Positions 1 through 6,512 of a stretch of DNA of 7,625 nt are shown here, piece by piece. The position numbers were made by a program, and so were the translations under genes. How positions within the stretch are numbered: the stretch's first letter is position 1; every line of letters starts with the position of its first letter. Under the pieces are notes generated by a model. It saw only the letters and a program-made list of their open reading frames with translations, made no database searches and was not told the DNA's origin. Origin of the DNA: an uncultured Clostridia bacterium (GTDB lineage: Bacteria > Bacillota > Clostridia > Christensenellales > Pumilibacteraceae); contig CANQCB010000066.1 in NCBI GenBank assembly GCA_947589145.1, forward strand, positions 1 to 7,625, read 5' to 3'.

Positions 1-644
1 CAATTAAAGGAGTCGTTGGTGCCGAGCATAAATATAACCAGATCCGCCTTCGCTTCGAGACTGCTCGAATACTCGGTAGTTTCGCTGTAATGCGGGTTGT
101 ATTGCGTTCGGCAGCTCGTCACCGCTCCGCCGTTGATTCCGAAGTTTTGAACGGTAACGCCGTCACCCAACATTTCCTGCAAATAGACGGGATAAGACTC
201 GTTATGCCAGGCGTGTCCGTAGGTCAGGCTGTCGCCGATACAGGCTATTTTGCCGATTGCCGCCGCAGTCACGGTGAAGTTAAGCTCGAACGCCTTCTTG
301 CCGCCGGACAGCACGTCGACGGATATTTTCGCGTCGCCCTCGCCGCTCTTCATGGTCACGGTGAGTTTGTCGCCGTTCACTGCAACTTCCGCAACGTTCG
401 GAGCGTCGCTTTCCGCCGAATACGTGACTTCCGTGCCGTTGGCGTCGACGTACTCCGACAAGTCTATCTCCGCGCTCGAACACTCCGCCGAGCCCGCGAA
501 ATAGCTCTTGGTAAAGCTCTCGATACGCCCGATCTTTTTCGCCGCGGGCGCGCACCCGACGAGGGAGACGGACGCTGCCGCGACGAGCGCCGCCGAAAGC
601 AACAACGCTGATATCTTTGCCGATACCTTCTTCGATTTTCTCAT
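1..644 (-). CDS. SGNH/GDSL-family lipoprotein hydrolase, C-terminus cut by window edge
   Basis: The frame stays open from an ATG at 644 to the window edge, giving 214 full codons. Residues 1-31 form a lipoprotein signal: a KSKK basic start, a hydrophobic stretch and a lipobox LVGC ending at Cys31, so the product should be exported and lipid-anchored on the outer face of the membrane. Residues about 45-127 are rich in short beta-strand patterns (VTYSAES, VAEVAVNG, LTVTM) and resemble a bacterial Ig-like or cadherin-like sandwich. An SGNH hydrolase domain follows: block I IGDSLTYG with nucleophile Ser139, block II NFGINGG near 167-173, and block III GTND with Asn210. The catalytic Asp/His block lies beyond the edge. 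Family members are esterases or lipases, often acting on acetylated polysaccharides; the substrate here is unknown. The start is fixed by a GGGAGG ribosome binding site seven bases upstream. The gene is divergent from everything else in the window. Confidence 0.9.
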   Translation of the reverse strand, partial: MRKSKKVSAKISALLLSAALVAAASVSLVGCAPAAKKIGRIESFTKSYFAGSAECSSAEIDLSEYVDANGTEVTYSAESDAPNVAEVAVNGDKLTVTMKSGEGDAKISVDVLSGGKKAFELNFTVTAAAIGKIACIGDSLTYGHAWHNESYPVYLQEMLGDGVTVQNFGINGGAVTSCRTQYNPHYSETTEYSSSLEAKADLVIFMLGTNDSFN

Positions 645-651
645 ATTTTTT

Positions 652-657
652 CCTCCC
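652..657 (-). promoter_or_regulatory. Ribosome binding site of the GDSL lipoprotein
   Basis: On the minus strand GGGAGG lies seven bases before the ATG at 644. It is strong and well spaced, and it selects this start for a reading frame that runs off the window. Confidence 0.8.
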
Positions 658-678
658 GTGGCTTTATTCGCCACATAA

Positions 679-707
679 ATTGTATCGCGCCTCGCCCCAA
701 AAGTCAA
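679..707 (-). promoter_or_regulatory. Sigma-A-type promoter of the GDSL lipoprotein
   Basis: Read on the minus strand there is a -35 box TTGACT (702-707), a 17-base spacer and a -10 box TACAAT (679-684). Each box differs from the housekeeping consensus at one position. Transcription would start near 672, leaving a leader of about 28 bases that contains the GGGAGG ribosome binding site. A 5-bp inverted repeat GTGGC/GCCAC (658-662 and 670-674) sits across the predicted start site. Another inverted repeat, CCGATT/AATCGG (711-728), lies just upstream of the -35 box. Both are candidate operators, but neither is long enough to be certain. Confidence 0.75.
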
Positions 708-827
708 TATCCGATTTTCGCGAATCGGCGACTGTTTGTTATATCAGACCATTATACTCGGCGCGGTAGAGGGGGATTTTCCAAAAAAAGGAATAAAAGA
801 GCGCGGTCGGGCGGCATACTAAACGCG

Positions 828-1826
828 ATGAAAGCCATAGTTCTTGCCGGCGGCTACGGTAAACGCGTAATGCCGCTGACTTATTATAAGCCCAAACCCA
901 TGCTTCCGATAGCCAACCGACCGGTGATAGATTATGCAATCGGCAGACTTTTCGCCGCGGGCATATCCGACATTACGTTTGCGCTCGGCTATAAGCCGTG
1001 GGAAATAATGGAATATGTTCTCGGCTATGTGAATATAACGCCGCATTTTGCGACCGAAGTTACGCCGATGGGTACGGCGGGGAGCGTAAAAAACGCGTTG
1101 CCGACGGACGGAGAAACTTTCGTCGTGCTTTCCGCGGATACCATAGCCGGCGGAAGGTTGGACGGGCTGATCGCCGCGCACAAAAGAACGGGCGCGCTTG
1201 TAACGATAGAAACGACGGAAGCGGACGATCTTTCGGAGTTCGGCGCAATAAAAACCGACGGGGAAGTCGTTACGGACATTATCGAAAAAAATCCGCAATG
1301 CCGCGGACGAAAAGGTACGGCAAACGCGGGAACGTACGTCATTGACCGCCGCGCGTTCGACTATGTGCCGACCGGCGTGCCGTTTGATTTTGCGAGGGAT
1401 CTTTTTCCGTTGCTTCTCGATAACGGGGAGAAAATTTGCGCATACGCGACGGAAGGATATTGGAAGGACGTCGGCACGCTGTCCTCTTATTACGACGCGA
1501 ATTTCGAGGTAATGAAACATTATTTTCCGTCGGCGTTGCATCTCGGCCGTTTGCCCAATATCGCAATGGGCGGCAGTTTGATAGCGGATACCGCGCTTGT
1601 ATGCGGAAGAATAAGGAATTGCGTCATAGGCGACGGCGCGACGGTCGCGAGCGGCGCGACTCTCGAAAAGTGCATAGTACTGTCGGGAGAACTCGTAACG
1701 GACAGCGCGTGCGGAAACATAATTGGCAAAGATTTTTCCGTAACCCCCATGCTCGGCAACGTAAATTTGAATAATTCCGAAAATTCGTCAAATATTTTTC
1801 GTCTTTTGGCCGAAATAAAGTTGTAA
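828..1826 (+). CDS. NDP-sugar pyrophosphorylase-like nucleotidyltransferase with C-terminal beta-helix
   Basis: This 332-residue protein has the two-part layout of sugar-1-phosphate nucleotidyltransferases (GlmU-, RfbA- and ManB/ManC-like), cytoplasmic enzymes that join an NTP and a sugar 1-phosphate to make an activated sugar for envelope polysaccharides. The N-terminal Rossmann-like domain (about 1-235) begins with the signature AGGYGKR followed by MPLT and KPKPMLP (residues 7-27). It also carries MGTAGSVK, a probable metal-binding Asp104 in LSADTI (family members usually have GD here), and KDVGT with the second acidic residue Asp214. Residues about 245-305 show hexapeptide-like turns (VIGDGATVASGATL) typical of a left-handed beta-helix, which usually mediates oligomerisation or allostery. 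Sugar and nucleotide specificity cannot be read from the sequence, so no symbol is given. The ATG at 828 fits the conserved N-terminus but has no Shine-Dalgarno sequence at the normal distance. Confidence 0.85.
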   Translation: MKAIVLAGGYGKRVMPLTYYKPKPMLPIANRPVIDYAIGRLFAAGISDITFALGYKPWEIMEYVLGYVNITPHFATEVTPMGTAGSVKNALPTDGETFVVLSADTIAGGRLDGLIAAHKRTGALVTIETTEADDLSEFGAIKTDGEVVTDIIEKNPQCRGRKGTANAGTYVIDRRAFDYVPTGVPFDFARDLFPLLLDNGEKICAYATEGYWKDVGTLSSYYDANFEVMKHYFPSALHLGRLPNIAMGGSLIADTALVCGRIRNCVIGDGATVASGATLEKCIVLSGELVTDSACGNIIGKDFSVTPMLGNVNLNNSENSSNIFRLLAEIKL

Positions 1827-1849
1827 ATCTTTTCCATATATAGTAAAAT
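1821..1849 (+). promoter_or_regulatory. Sigma-A-type promoter of rnj, -35 box on the upstream stop codon
   Basis: The boxes are TTGTAA (1821-1826), a 17-base spacer and TAAAAT (1844-1849). The TAA of the -35 box is the stop codon of the nucleotidyltransferase gene. The predicted start near 1856 gives a leader of about 68 bases before the rnj TTG. The AT-rich spacer and -10 flank (ATATATAG...ATATAT) favour melting. Because no terminator is visible upstream, readthrough from the nucleotidyltransferase gene may add to expression. Confidence 0.65.
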
Positions 1850-1870
1850 ATATCCGAAACATTGAATCAA

Positions 1871-1885
1871 ACGCAATTTTTGCGT
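1871..1885 (+). other. Hairpin in the predicted rnj 5' leader
   Basis: ACGCAA (1871-1876) and TTGCGT (1880-1885) form a 6-bp perfect stem with a three-base TTT loop. It begins about 15 bases after the predicted transcription start and ends 26 bases before the rnj ribosome binding site. It is followed by AGAAAATAG rather than a T-run, so it is not a standard terminator. A short stem near a 5' end can slow 5'-end-dependent decay, but that role here is only inferred. Confidence 0.45.
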
Positions 1886-1911
1886 AGAAAATAGATTACA
1901 ACTAAATCAGC

Positions 1912-1916
1912 GGAGG
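1912..1916 (+). promoter_or_regulatory. Ribosome binding site deciding the TTG start of rnj
   Basis: GGAGG lies seven bases before TTG 1924. No ATG or GTG is in frame at a suitable distance: the first internal Met codon is at residue 26, inside the conserved metallo-beta-lactamase core. TTG is therefore the best start. Confidence 0.8.
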
Positions 1917-1923
1917 CAATATT

Positions 1924-3597
1924 TTGCACAAAACACGTTCCGACTCGCCTGCACTCAAGGTGATCTTTTTGGGTGGTGTGGGCGAGATAGGAAAGAACAT
2001 GACCGCCCTCGAATTCGCCGGCGATATACTCGTCATAGATTGCGGTTCGTCCTTTCCCAATGTCGACATGCCGGGAATAGATCTCGTAATACCCGACACG
2101 ACTTATCTCATGGCAAACAAAGACCGTGTGCGCGGCATAGTTCTTACACACGGCCACGAGGACCACATCGGCGCGTTGCCGTATGTTCTCAAAGACTTGA
2201 ACGTACCCGTTTACGGTACCAAAATTACGCTCGCTCTCGTAGAAGCAAAACTGCGCGAGCAGAGGGTGGAGAATACGTCGTTGAATATCGTTAAGCCGGG
2301 CAGCACGGTGCAGTTCGGCTGTTTTAAGGTGGAATTTGTAAACGTATCCCACTCCATAGCGGGAAGTTGCGCGCTTTGCATAACCACGCCTGCGGGGGTT
2401 GTGTTCCACACAGGCGACTACAAAGTGGACTTTACGCCGATAGACGGCAACATAATCGACTTGCAACGCATAGCGGAAATAGGCAATCACGGCGTACTTC
2501 TGCTTCTTGCGGAGAGTACGAACATTGAGCGTAAGGGTTCGTCCATGAGCGAATCCACGGTAGGCGCGTCCTTTAACAGTATCCTTGCCGACAACACCGA
2601 GCGGCGCATATTCATCGCGACATTCGCTTCCAACATTCACCGTATCCAACAGATAATAGATCTTGCCGTGAAGTATAAACGCAAAGTGGCGTTTTGCGGC
2701 AGGAGCATGATAAACATAGCGCAGGCGGCGGCGCGTATCGGCGAGTTGCGTTATACCGACGACATGGTAGTGGATATCGATAAAATAAAGAATATAGACG
2801 ACCGCAACCTCATTATAATCACGACGGGCAGTCAGGGCGAGCCTATGAGCGCGCTTTCCCGCATGGCAAGCGATGAAATGTCCAAAGTGCAGTTGGGATA
2901 TAACGACACGGTTATCATTTCCGCGTCGCCAATTCCGGGCAACGAACGCCTTGTGTACAACGTCATAAACAACCTTTACCGTCACGGTTGTAAAGTCATA
3001 TACGAATCCCTCGCCGAAGTCCACGTTTCGGGGCACGCTTATCAGGAAGAACTCAAACTCATACACTCTTTGATAAAGCCGAAATTTTTCATGCCCGTGC
3101 ACGGCGAACACCGTCATCAAAAAAAGCACGCCGAGCTTGCCATGAAAATGGGAATGCCGTCCTCGAACATAATCGTTCCCGACATAGGCGATCAGATATT
3201 CGTATCCAAACGTCAGATGTCGATAGGGGACAAAGTGCCCGCAGGAGCGCTTCTTGTAGACGGTTTGGGCGTCGGCGACGTCGGCAGCACAGTACTGCGC
3301 GACCGCAAACACCTTGCCGAAGAGGGACTTTTCGTCATAGTGATCGGGTTGGAACGCGCTTCGGGCAGCGTTACGGGAATAGACGTCGTAAGCCGCGGGT
3401 TTGTGTATAACGAAGACGCGGAAGAACTTCTCAACGAGGCGAAAAACGTCGTGCTTCGCGCAAGCGAAAAAATAGACGTTAAGGGGCTCGAAGACCTCAC
3501 CGTTTATAAAAATCTGATCAGAAAAGAGGTCAAAACATTCCTGTTCAAAGAAACGCACCGCAGTCCCATGATACTTCCCGTGGTGGTGGAGATCTGA
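1924..3597 (+). CDS. rnj: Ribonuclease J
   Basis: RNase J is a cytoplasmic metallo-beta-lactamase/beta-CASP nuclease with 5'-to-3' exonuclease and endonuclease activity, central to mRNA decay and rRNA maturation in Bacillota. The 557 residues match the usual family length of about 555. The beta-lactamase part shows GGVGEIGKN (17-25), the metal motif HGHEDH (76-81), NVSHSIAGS and HTGDYKVD. The beta-CASP part carries TGSQGEPMSALSR and ASPIPGNER. A HVSGHA motif, then KPKFFMPVHGEHRH, completes the active site and matches RNase J1/J2 proteins closely. The C-terminal region of about 110 residues is the RNase J oligomerisation domain. Translation starts at TTG behind a good GGAGG, which may lower yield relative to ATG. 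The gene has its own promoter, and its TGA stop overlaps the trmR ATG by one base, so the two are probably translationally coupled. Whether the protein corresponds to J1 or J2 cannot be decided from one copy. Confidence 0.96.
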   Translation: MHKTRSDSPALKVIFLGGVGEIGKNMTALEFAGDILVIDCGSSFPNVDMPGIDLVIPDTTYLMANKDRVRGIVLTHGHEDHIGALPYVLKDLNVPVYGTKITLALVEAKLREQRVENTSLNIVKPGSTVQFGCFKVEFVNVSHSIAGSCALCITTPAGVVFHTGDYKVDFTPIDGNIIDLQRIAEIGNHGVLLLLAESTNIERKGSSMSESTVGASFNSILADNTERRIFIATFASNIHRIQQIIDLAVKYKRKVAFCGRSMINIAQAAARIGELRYTDDMVVDIDKIKNIDDRNLIIITTGSQGEPMSALSRMASDEMSKVQLGYNDTVIISASPIPGNERLVYNVINNLYRHGCKVIYESLAEVHVSGHAYQEELKLIHSLIKPKFFMPVHGEHRHQKKHAELAMKMGMPSSNIIVPDIGDQIFVSKRQMSIGDKVPAGALLVDGLGVGDVGSTVLRDRKHLAEEGLFVIVIGLERASGSVTGIDVVSRGFVYNEDAEELLNEAKNVVLRASEKIDVKGLEDLTVYKNLIRKEVKTFLFKETHRSPMILPVVVEI

Positions 3598-4244
3598 TGA
3601 GCTATTACGAGTACGGAAAGACCGAGGAATATTTGCTTTCGCTTTTGCCCAAGTACATAGAGCCCAAACTCGAATCGGTGGTAAAAGAGGCGGAGCGTTT
3701 CGGCGCGCCGATAGTAAGCGATACGGGCGCGCAACTGCTCAAACTCGTGACTACTCTCGTAAATCCCAAACACATTCTCGAAATCGGTACGGCGATAGGT
3801 TACAGCGGACTTATAATGCTGTTGAACAGCAAGGCGGACCTTTGCACCATAGACTTTGACGACGCGGCTTTGGAGCGCGCGCAAAAGAACTTCAAAAAGT
3901 TCCGAGTGAACCGCCGCGTGCGGATATTGGAAGGCGACGCGTCGGAGATCGTACCTCTCGTCGAGGGCGAATTCGAATTGATCTTTTTGGACGGACCCAA
4001 GGGCAGGTACTACGAATTTTTGCCCTATCTCATCGACCTGCTTCCGAAAGGCGGCGTACTCCTTTGCGACAACGTTTTATATTCCGAGCGTATGTACGGC
4101 GTGCGAGAAGTCCCGAAAAGCAAACAAACGATAGCCGACCGTCTGGAAATTTTCATACATGACGTCACGACGGACGAGCGACTGATAACGACCATAATCC
4201 CGATAGGAGACGGAATGAGCCTTTCGGTCAAAATCACGAAATGA
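3597..4244 (+). CDS. trmR: tRNA 5-hydroxyuridine methyltransferase TrmR (YrrM-type O-methyltransferase)
   Basis: The 215-residue protein is a class I SAM-dependent O-methyltransferase of the catechol-O-methyltransferase-like family. Motif I is LEIGTAIGYS (61-70). An acidic SAM-ribose region follows in TIDFDD, then EGDA, and the metal-binding pair appears as FLDGPKG (Asp132) and CDNVLYS (Asp158, Asn159). In Bacillus subtilis the member YrrM (TrmR) methylates 5-hydroxyuridine at wobble position 34 to 5-methoxyuridine, and its gene lies beside U32-family hydroxylase genes. The same pairing here is the main reason for choosing TrmR over a generic small-molecule methyltransferase. The ATG overlaps the rnj stop (TGATG), with GGTGGAG five bases upstream, and its own stop overlaps the next start as ATGA. 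Such tight overlaps support a co-translated unit. Function is inferred from family and neighbours. Confidence 0.87.
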   Translation: MSYYEYGKTEEYLLSLLPKYIEPKLESVVKEAERFGAPIVSDTGAQLLKLVTTLVNPKHILEIGTAIGYSGLIMLLNSKADLCTIDFDDAALERAQKNFKKFRVNRRVRILEGDASEIVPLVEGEFELIFLDGPKGRYYEFLPYLIDLLPKGGVLLCDNVLYSERMYGVREVPKSKQTIADRLEIFIHDVTTDERLITTIIPIGDGMSLSVKITK

Positions 4245-5440
4245 AAAAAACAGAACTTCTGGCGCCTGCCGGCAATATGAATAAACTCAGGACGGCGTTT
4301 CGCTTCGGGGCGGACGCGGTATACGTGGGCGGAAAACGTTTCGGACTTCGCGCGTTTGCGGATAATTTTACAACCGACGAACTTAGCGCGGCGACCGAAT
4401 TTACGCACTCTCTCGGCAAAAAAATATACGTTGCGGTCAACGTATATGCGACCGACGGAGACCTTAACGAACTGCCCGAATATGCGCGTTCTCTTGCGGA
4501 AACGGGCGTTGACGGCGCGATAGTAAGCGACCTCGGCGTTTTTTCGGTATTCAGGAAAAACGCGCCCGACTTGCCGTTGCACGTAAGCACGCAGGCAAAC
4601 GTAACGAACAGCGCGGCGGCGCAAATGTGGGCGGACTTGGGCGCGTCGCGGATCGTGCTCGCGCGCGAAACGACGATGGACGACATTAAAAAAATTCGCG
4701 ACTCTCTTCCCGAAAACGTGGAAATCGAGGCGTTTGTGCACGGCGCAATGTGTATCGCGTACTCCGGCAGGTGTCTGCTTTCCTCGTATTTTACGGACAG
4801 ATCGGGAAATAAAGGCGAATGCGTACAGTGTTGCCGTTGGGAATACGACCTTACGGAAAAATCCCGCGGCGAGCGGCTTACGATAGAAGAGGACGCAAAC
4901 GGCACGTACCTGCTTTCGAGTAAAGACCTGCGCATGATAGAACATGTCGGCGAATTGATAAACGCGGGCGTCACCTCGATGAAGATAGAGGGCAGAGTCA
5001 AGACCGAATATTATGTGGCGGGCGTCGTAAACGCCTACCGCCGCGCCATCGACGACGCGTTGGCGGGCAAACCGTTCGACCCCGCGCTTTTGGAAGAAAC
5101 CGAAAAGATCAGTCATCGCGGCTATACGACGGGTTTTTACTACGGCGAGCGGGGCGGAAAAACGGGCGAACGCGAACTTTCGGCGACGCGCACGTTTATC
5201 GCCACGGTGGAAGATTACCGTGACGGAGTTGCGACGGTGGAAATGCGCAACCGCTTCAAAACGGGCGATGAACTCGAAGTGCTTTCGAGCGGCGAGGCGT
5301 TCAACAAGACTTTTGTCGTAACGAAAATTACGGACATGAACGGAGAAAAAGTTGACGTCGCGGACAAAGTGCAGGCGAAATTAAAAATAGCCGTGCCTTT
5401 TGCATTGTCGCGCGATGACATATTGCGCAAAAAGATATAG
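4241..5440 (+). CDS. trhP: U32-family tRNA wobble-uridine hydroxylase TrhP
   Basis: The 399-residue protein belongs to the former 'peptidase U32' family, members of which are now known as tRNA or rRNA hydroxylases and related iron-sulfur enzymes rather than proteases. It opens with ELLAPAG and a TIM-barrel-like pattern (GADAVYVGGKRFGLR). The family signature lies at about 165-198: EAFVHGAMC, SGRC, then GECVQCCRW. Cys171, Cys178, Cys194 and Cys198 have the C-x6-C-x15-C-x3-C spacing of the iron-sulfur ligands; the extra Cys197 is also present. SSKDL, SMKIEGR and HRGYTTGFYYG follow, then a small C-terminal beta domain. TrhP converts U34 to 5-hydroxyuridine, the substrate of TrmR, whose gene overlaps this one by four bases (ATGA). 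No separate ribosome binding site is clear, so reinitiation after trmR is likely. The alternative, an rRNA hydroxylase like RlhA, is less likely because RlhA is much longer and trmR is adjacent. Confidence 0.88.
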   Translation: MKKTELLAPAGNMNKLRTAFRFGADAVYVGGKRFGLRAFADNFTTDELSAATEFTHSLGKKIYVAVNVYATDGDLNELPEYARSLAETGVDGAIVSDLGVFSVFRKNAPDLPLHVSTQANVTNSAAAQMWADLGASRIVLARETTMDDIKKIRDSLPENVEIEAFVHGAMCIAYSGRCLLSSYFTDRSGNKGECVQCCRWEYDLTEKSRGERLTIEEDANGTYLLSSKDLRMIEHVGELINAGVTSMKIEGRVKTEYYVAGVVNAYRRAIDDALAGKPFDPALLEETEKISHRGYTTGFYYGERGGKTGERELSATRTFIATVEDYRDGVATVEMRNRFKTGDELEVLSSGEAFNKTFVVTKITDMNGEKVDVADKVQAKLKIAVPFALSRDDILRKKI

Positions 5441-5477
5441 CTCATTAAAGCGCGGCAATCGGCGTAAGATAAAATAT

Positions 5478-6452
5478 ATGAAAGGGATCGAGGAAGAAAA
5501 AAAAGATAAAAGGGGGATAAAGTCCTTCTTTTTGAATATGCTCAAAGGCGTCGTTATGGGCGTAGCCTTTATCATACCCGGCTTTTCGGGCGGCACGGTA
5601 GCGGTTATTCTCGGCATATATAACGGTTTTATCGGCGCGATTACGGGACTGTTCAAACATTTCAAGAGCAGTTTTTTCTTTTTGCTACCTATTGTGCTCG
5701 GTATATTGATAGGCGCGCTGGCGTTCATGATCCCCATCGATCTGGCTTTCCGATATGTGCCGCTCCCCGCGATTTGCCTGTTCGTCGGGCTTATGCTCGG
5801 CGGCACTCCTCCCGTGCTGAATGAAATCAAAAAGGGCGGCAAACCGAAAATAACGCACATAATCGCGTTAATTGCCGCATGCGCCGTCGCGGTAGGAATA
5901 TGTTTCATTCCTCACATAACCGCCGCTTCCTCCGAAAACGGTCTTTCGGCGGGAACGTACTTCGCTCTGATAGGCATAGGCGCGCTTGCCGCGGTAGGTT
6001 GCGTTATCCCGGGAATTTCGGGATCTATGATAGCGCTGATATTCGGCGTATACGAACTTGTCGTCGGGTCGTGTTCGGATCTGTTGAAGTTCGTGAATTT
6101 CGGGCAAAGCATTTTAGTCGTGCTTTGCTTCGGAGTCGGCATAATAATCGGCTTTTTTACCGTAGCGTTTTTAATGCGATACCTTCTCAAACGCTTTTAC
6201 AGAGGGACGTATTATGCGATTTTGGGCTTTATAACCGGCTCGATATTTTCGGTTTTTTACGTGCAGCAGACGGGCGAGGGACTACTCAATCACCCCGAAT
6301 GGTCCGAAACGATACAGACGGTCCTCATCATACTCGGAGTGATCATGGCGGCAATCGGTTGTGCCGCGACCTTTATCTTTTGTAAATTTTTCGAAAAGCG
6401 TAAGGCTAAAATCGAGGAAAAAGCACCAATAAATGAAAAACCTGTTGACTAA
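5478..6452 (+). CDS. popT: DUF368 polyprenyl-phosphate transporter (PopT family)
   Basis: This is a 324-residue multi-pass membrane protein with about eight hydrophobic segments. Two halves carry the same family motif: IPGFSGGT at 33-40 followed by AVILGIYNGFIG, and IPGISGS at 177-183 followed by ALIFGVYELVVG. The duplicated IPGxSG element, about 144 residues apart, is the hallmark of DUF368. Family members were recently shown to return undecaprenyl phosphate across the cytoplasmic membrane for reuse in wall and surface-polymer synthesis. The N-terminus (MKGIEEEKKDKR) and C-terminus (KRKAKIEEK...) are highly charged. ATG 5478 is chosen although its ribosome binding site is poor; the frame is open back to an ATG at 5400, but that would add 26 non-hydrophobic residues overlapping trhP. 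ATG 5538 is a shorter alternative. The 37-base gap after trhP holds no clear promoter. The transport role is inferred from the family. Confidence 0.88.
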   Translation: MKGIEEEKKDKRGIKSFFLNMLKGVVMGVAFIIPGFSGGTVAVILGIYNGFIGAITGLFKHFKSSFFFLLPIVLGILIGALAFMIPIDLAFRYVPLPAICLFVGLMLGGTPPVLNEIKKGGKPKITHIIALIAACAVAVGICFIPHITAASSENGLSAGTYFALIGIGALAAVGCVIPGISGSMIALIFGVYELVVGSCSDLLKFVNFGQSILVVLCFGVGIIIGFFTVAFLMRYLLKRFYRGTYYAILGFITGSIFSVFYVQQTGEGLLNHPEWSETIQTVLIILGVIMAAIGCAATFIFCKFFEKRKAKIEEKAPINEKPVD

Positions 6453-6473
6453 GAGTTAAATGTGTGGTAAACT
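6445..6473 (+). promoter_or_regulatory. Sigma-A-type promoter of plsC-plsX, -35 box on the popT stop codon
   Basis: A -35 box TTGACT (6445-6450), a 17-base spacer and a -10 box TAAACT (6468-6473) are present, with a TG at 6465-6466 giving an extended -10. The last base of the -35 box is the first base of the popT TAA stop. Transcription should start near 6480, about 43 bases before the plsC ATG. Short complementary arms (GTGT at 6462-6465, ACAC at 6475-6478) flank the -10 box and could form part of an operator. Confidence 0.75.
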
Positions 6474-6492
6474 TACACGGTAATAAACTGAA

Positions 6493-6512
6493 AATGCGTT
6501 AGTATGCGCATT
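6493..6512 (+). other. Hairpin next to the plsC ribosome binding site
   Basis: AATGCG (6493-6498) pairs with CGCATT (6507-6512) across an eight-base loop. The right arm ends two bases before the GGAGAG ribosome binding site (6514-6519). The loop side includes the palindrome ATGCGCAT (6504-6511), so a DNA-binding role is equally possible. There is no T-run, so it is not a terminator. Confidence 0.35.

Noticed and set aside
90..611. A 173-codon plus-strand open frame opposite the lipoprotein
   Set aside because: The minus strand encodes a lipoprotein signal and GDSL motifs with a promoter and ribosome binding site. The plus-strand product is Arg- and His-rich without motifs.
732..758. A full sigma-A promoter for the nucleotidyltransferase
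   Set aside because: TATACT (753-758) is a fair -10 box, but the TTGTTA nearby is only 11 bases away and nothing at 17 bases resembles a -35 box. Not called as a feature.
1871..1885. The rnj leader hairpin as a rho-independent terminator of the upstream gene
   Set aside because: No T-run follows the stem and the stem is short, so it is better read as a leader structure.
1867..3558. A 563-codon open frame on the minus strand, antisense to most of rnj
   Set aside because: It lies opposite a highly conserved, fully recognisable RNase J. Its translation has no family motifs and a strange composition (very rich in His, Tyr, Arg, Val), as expected for a frame kept open by codon bias.
4244..4250. 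A run of seven A at the start of trhP as a frameshift site
   Set aside because: The run lies just after the ATGA overlap, both genes are intact in their own frames, and no stimulatory structure was seen.
4025..5116. A 363-codon minus-strand open frame opposite trmR and trhP
   Set aside because: No recognisable domain, no suitable start signal, and both opposite genes are well supported. Treated as a codon-bias shadow.
5400..5477. Extended start for popT at ATG 5400
   Set aside because: It would overlap trhP by 41 bases and add 26 residues (including several Cys and Arg) not expected in the family. ATG 5478 gives a better N-terminus.
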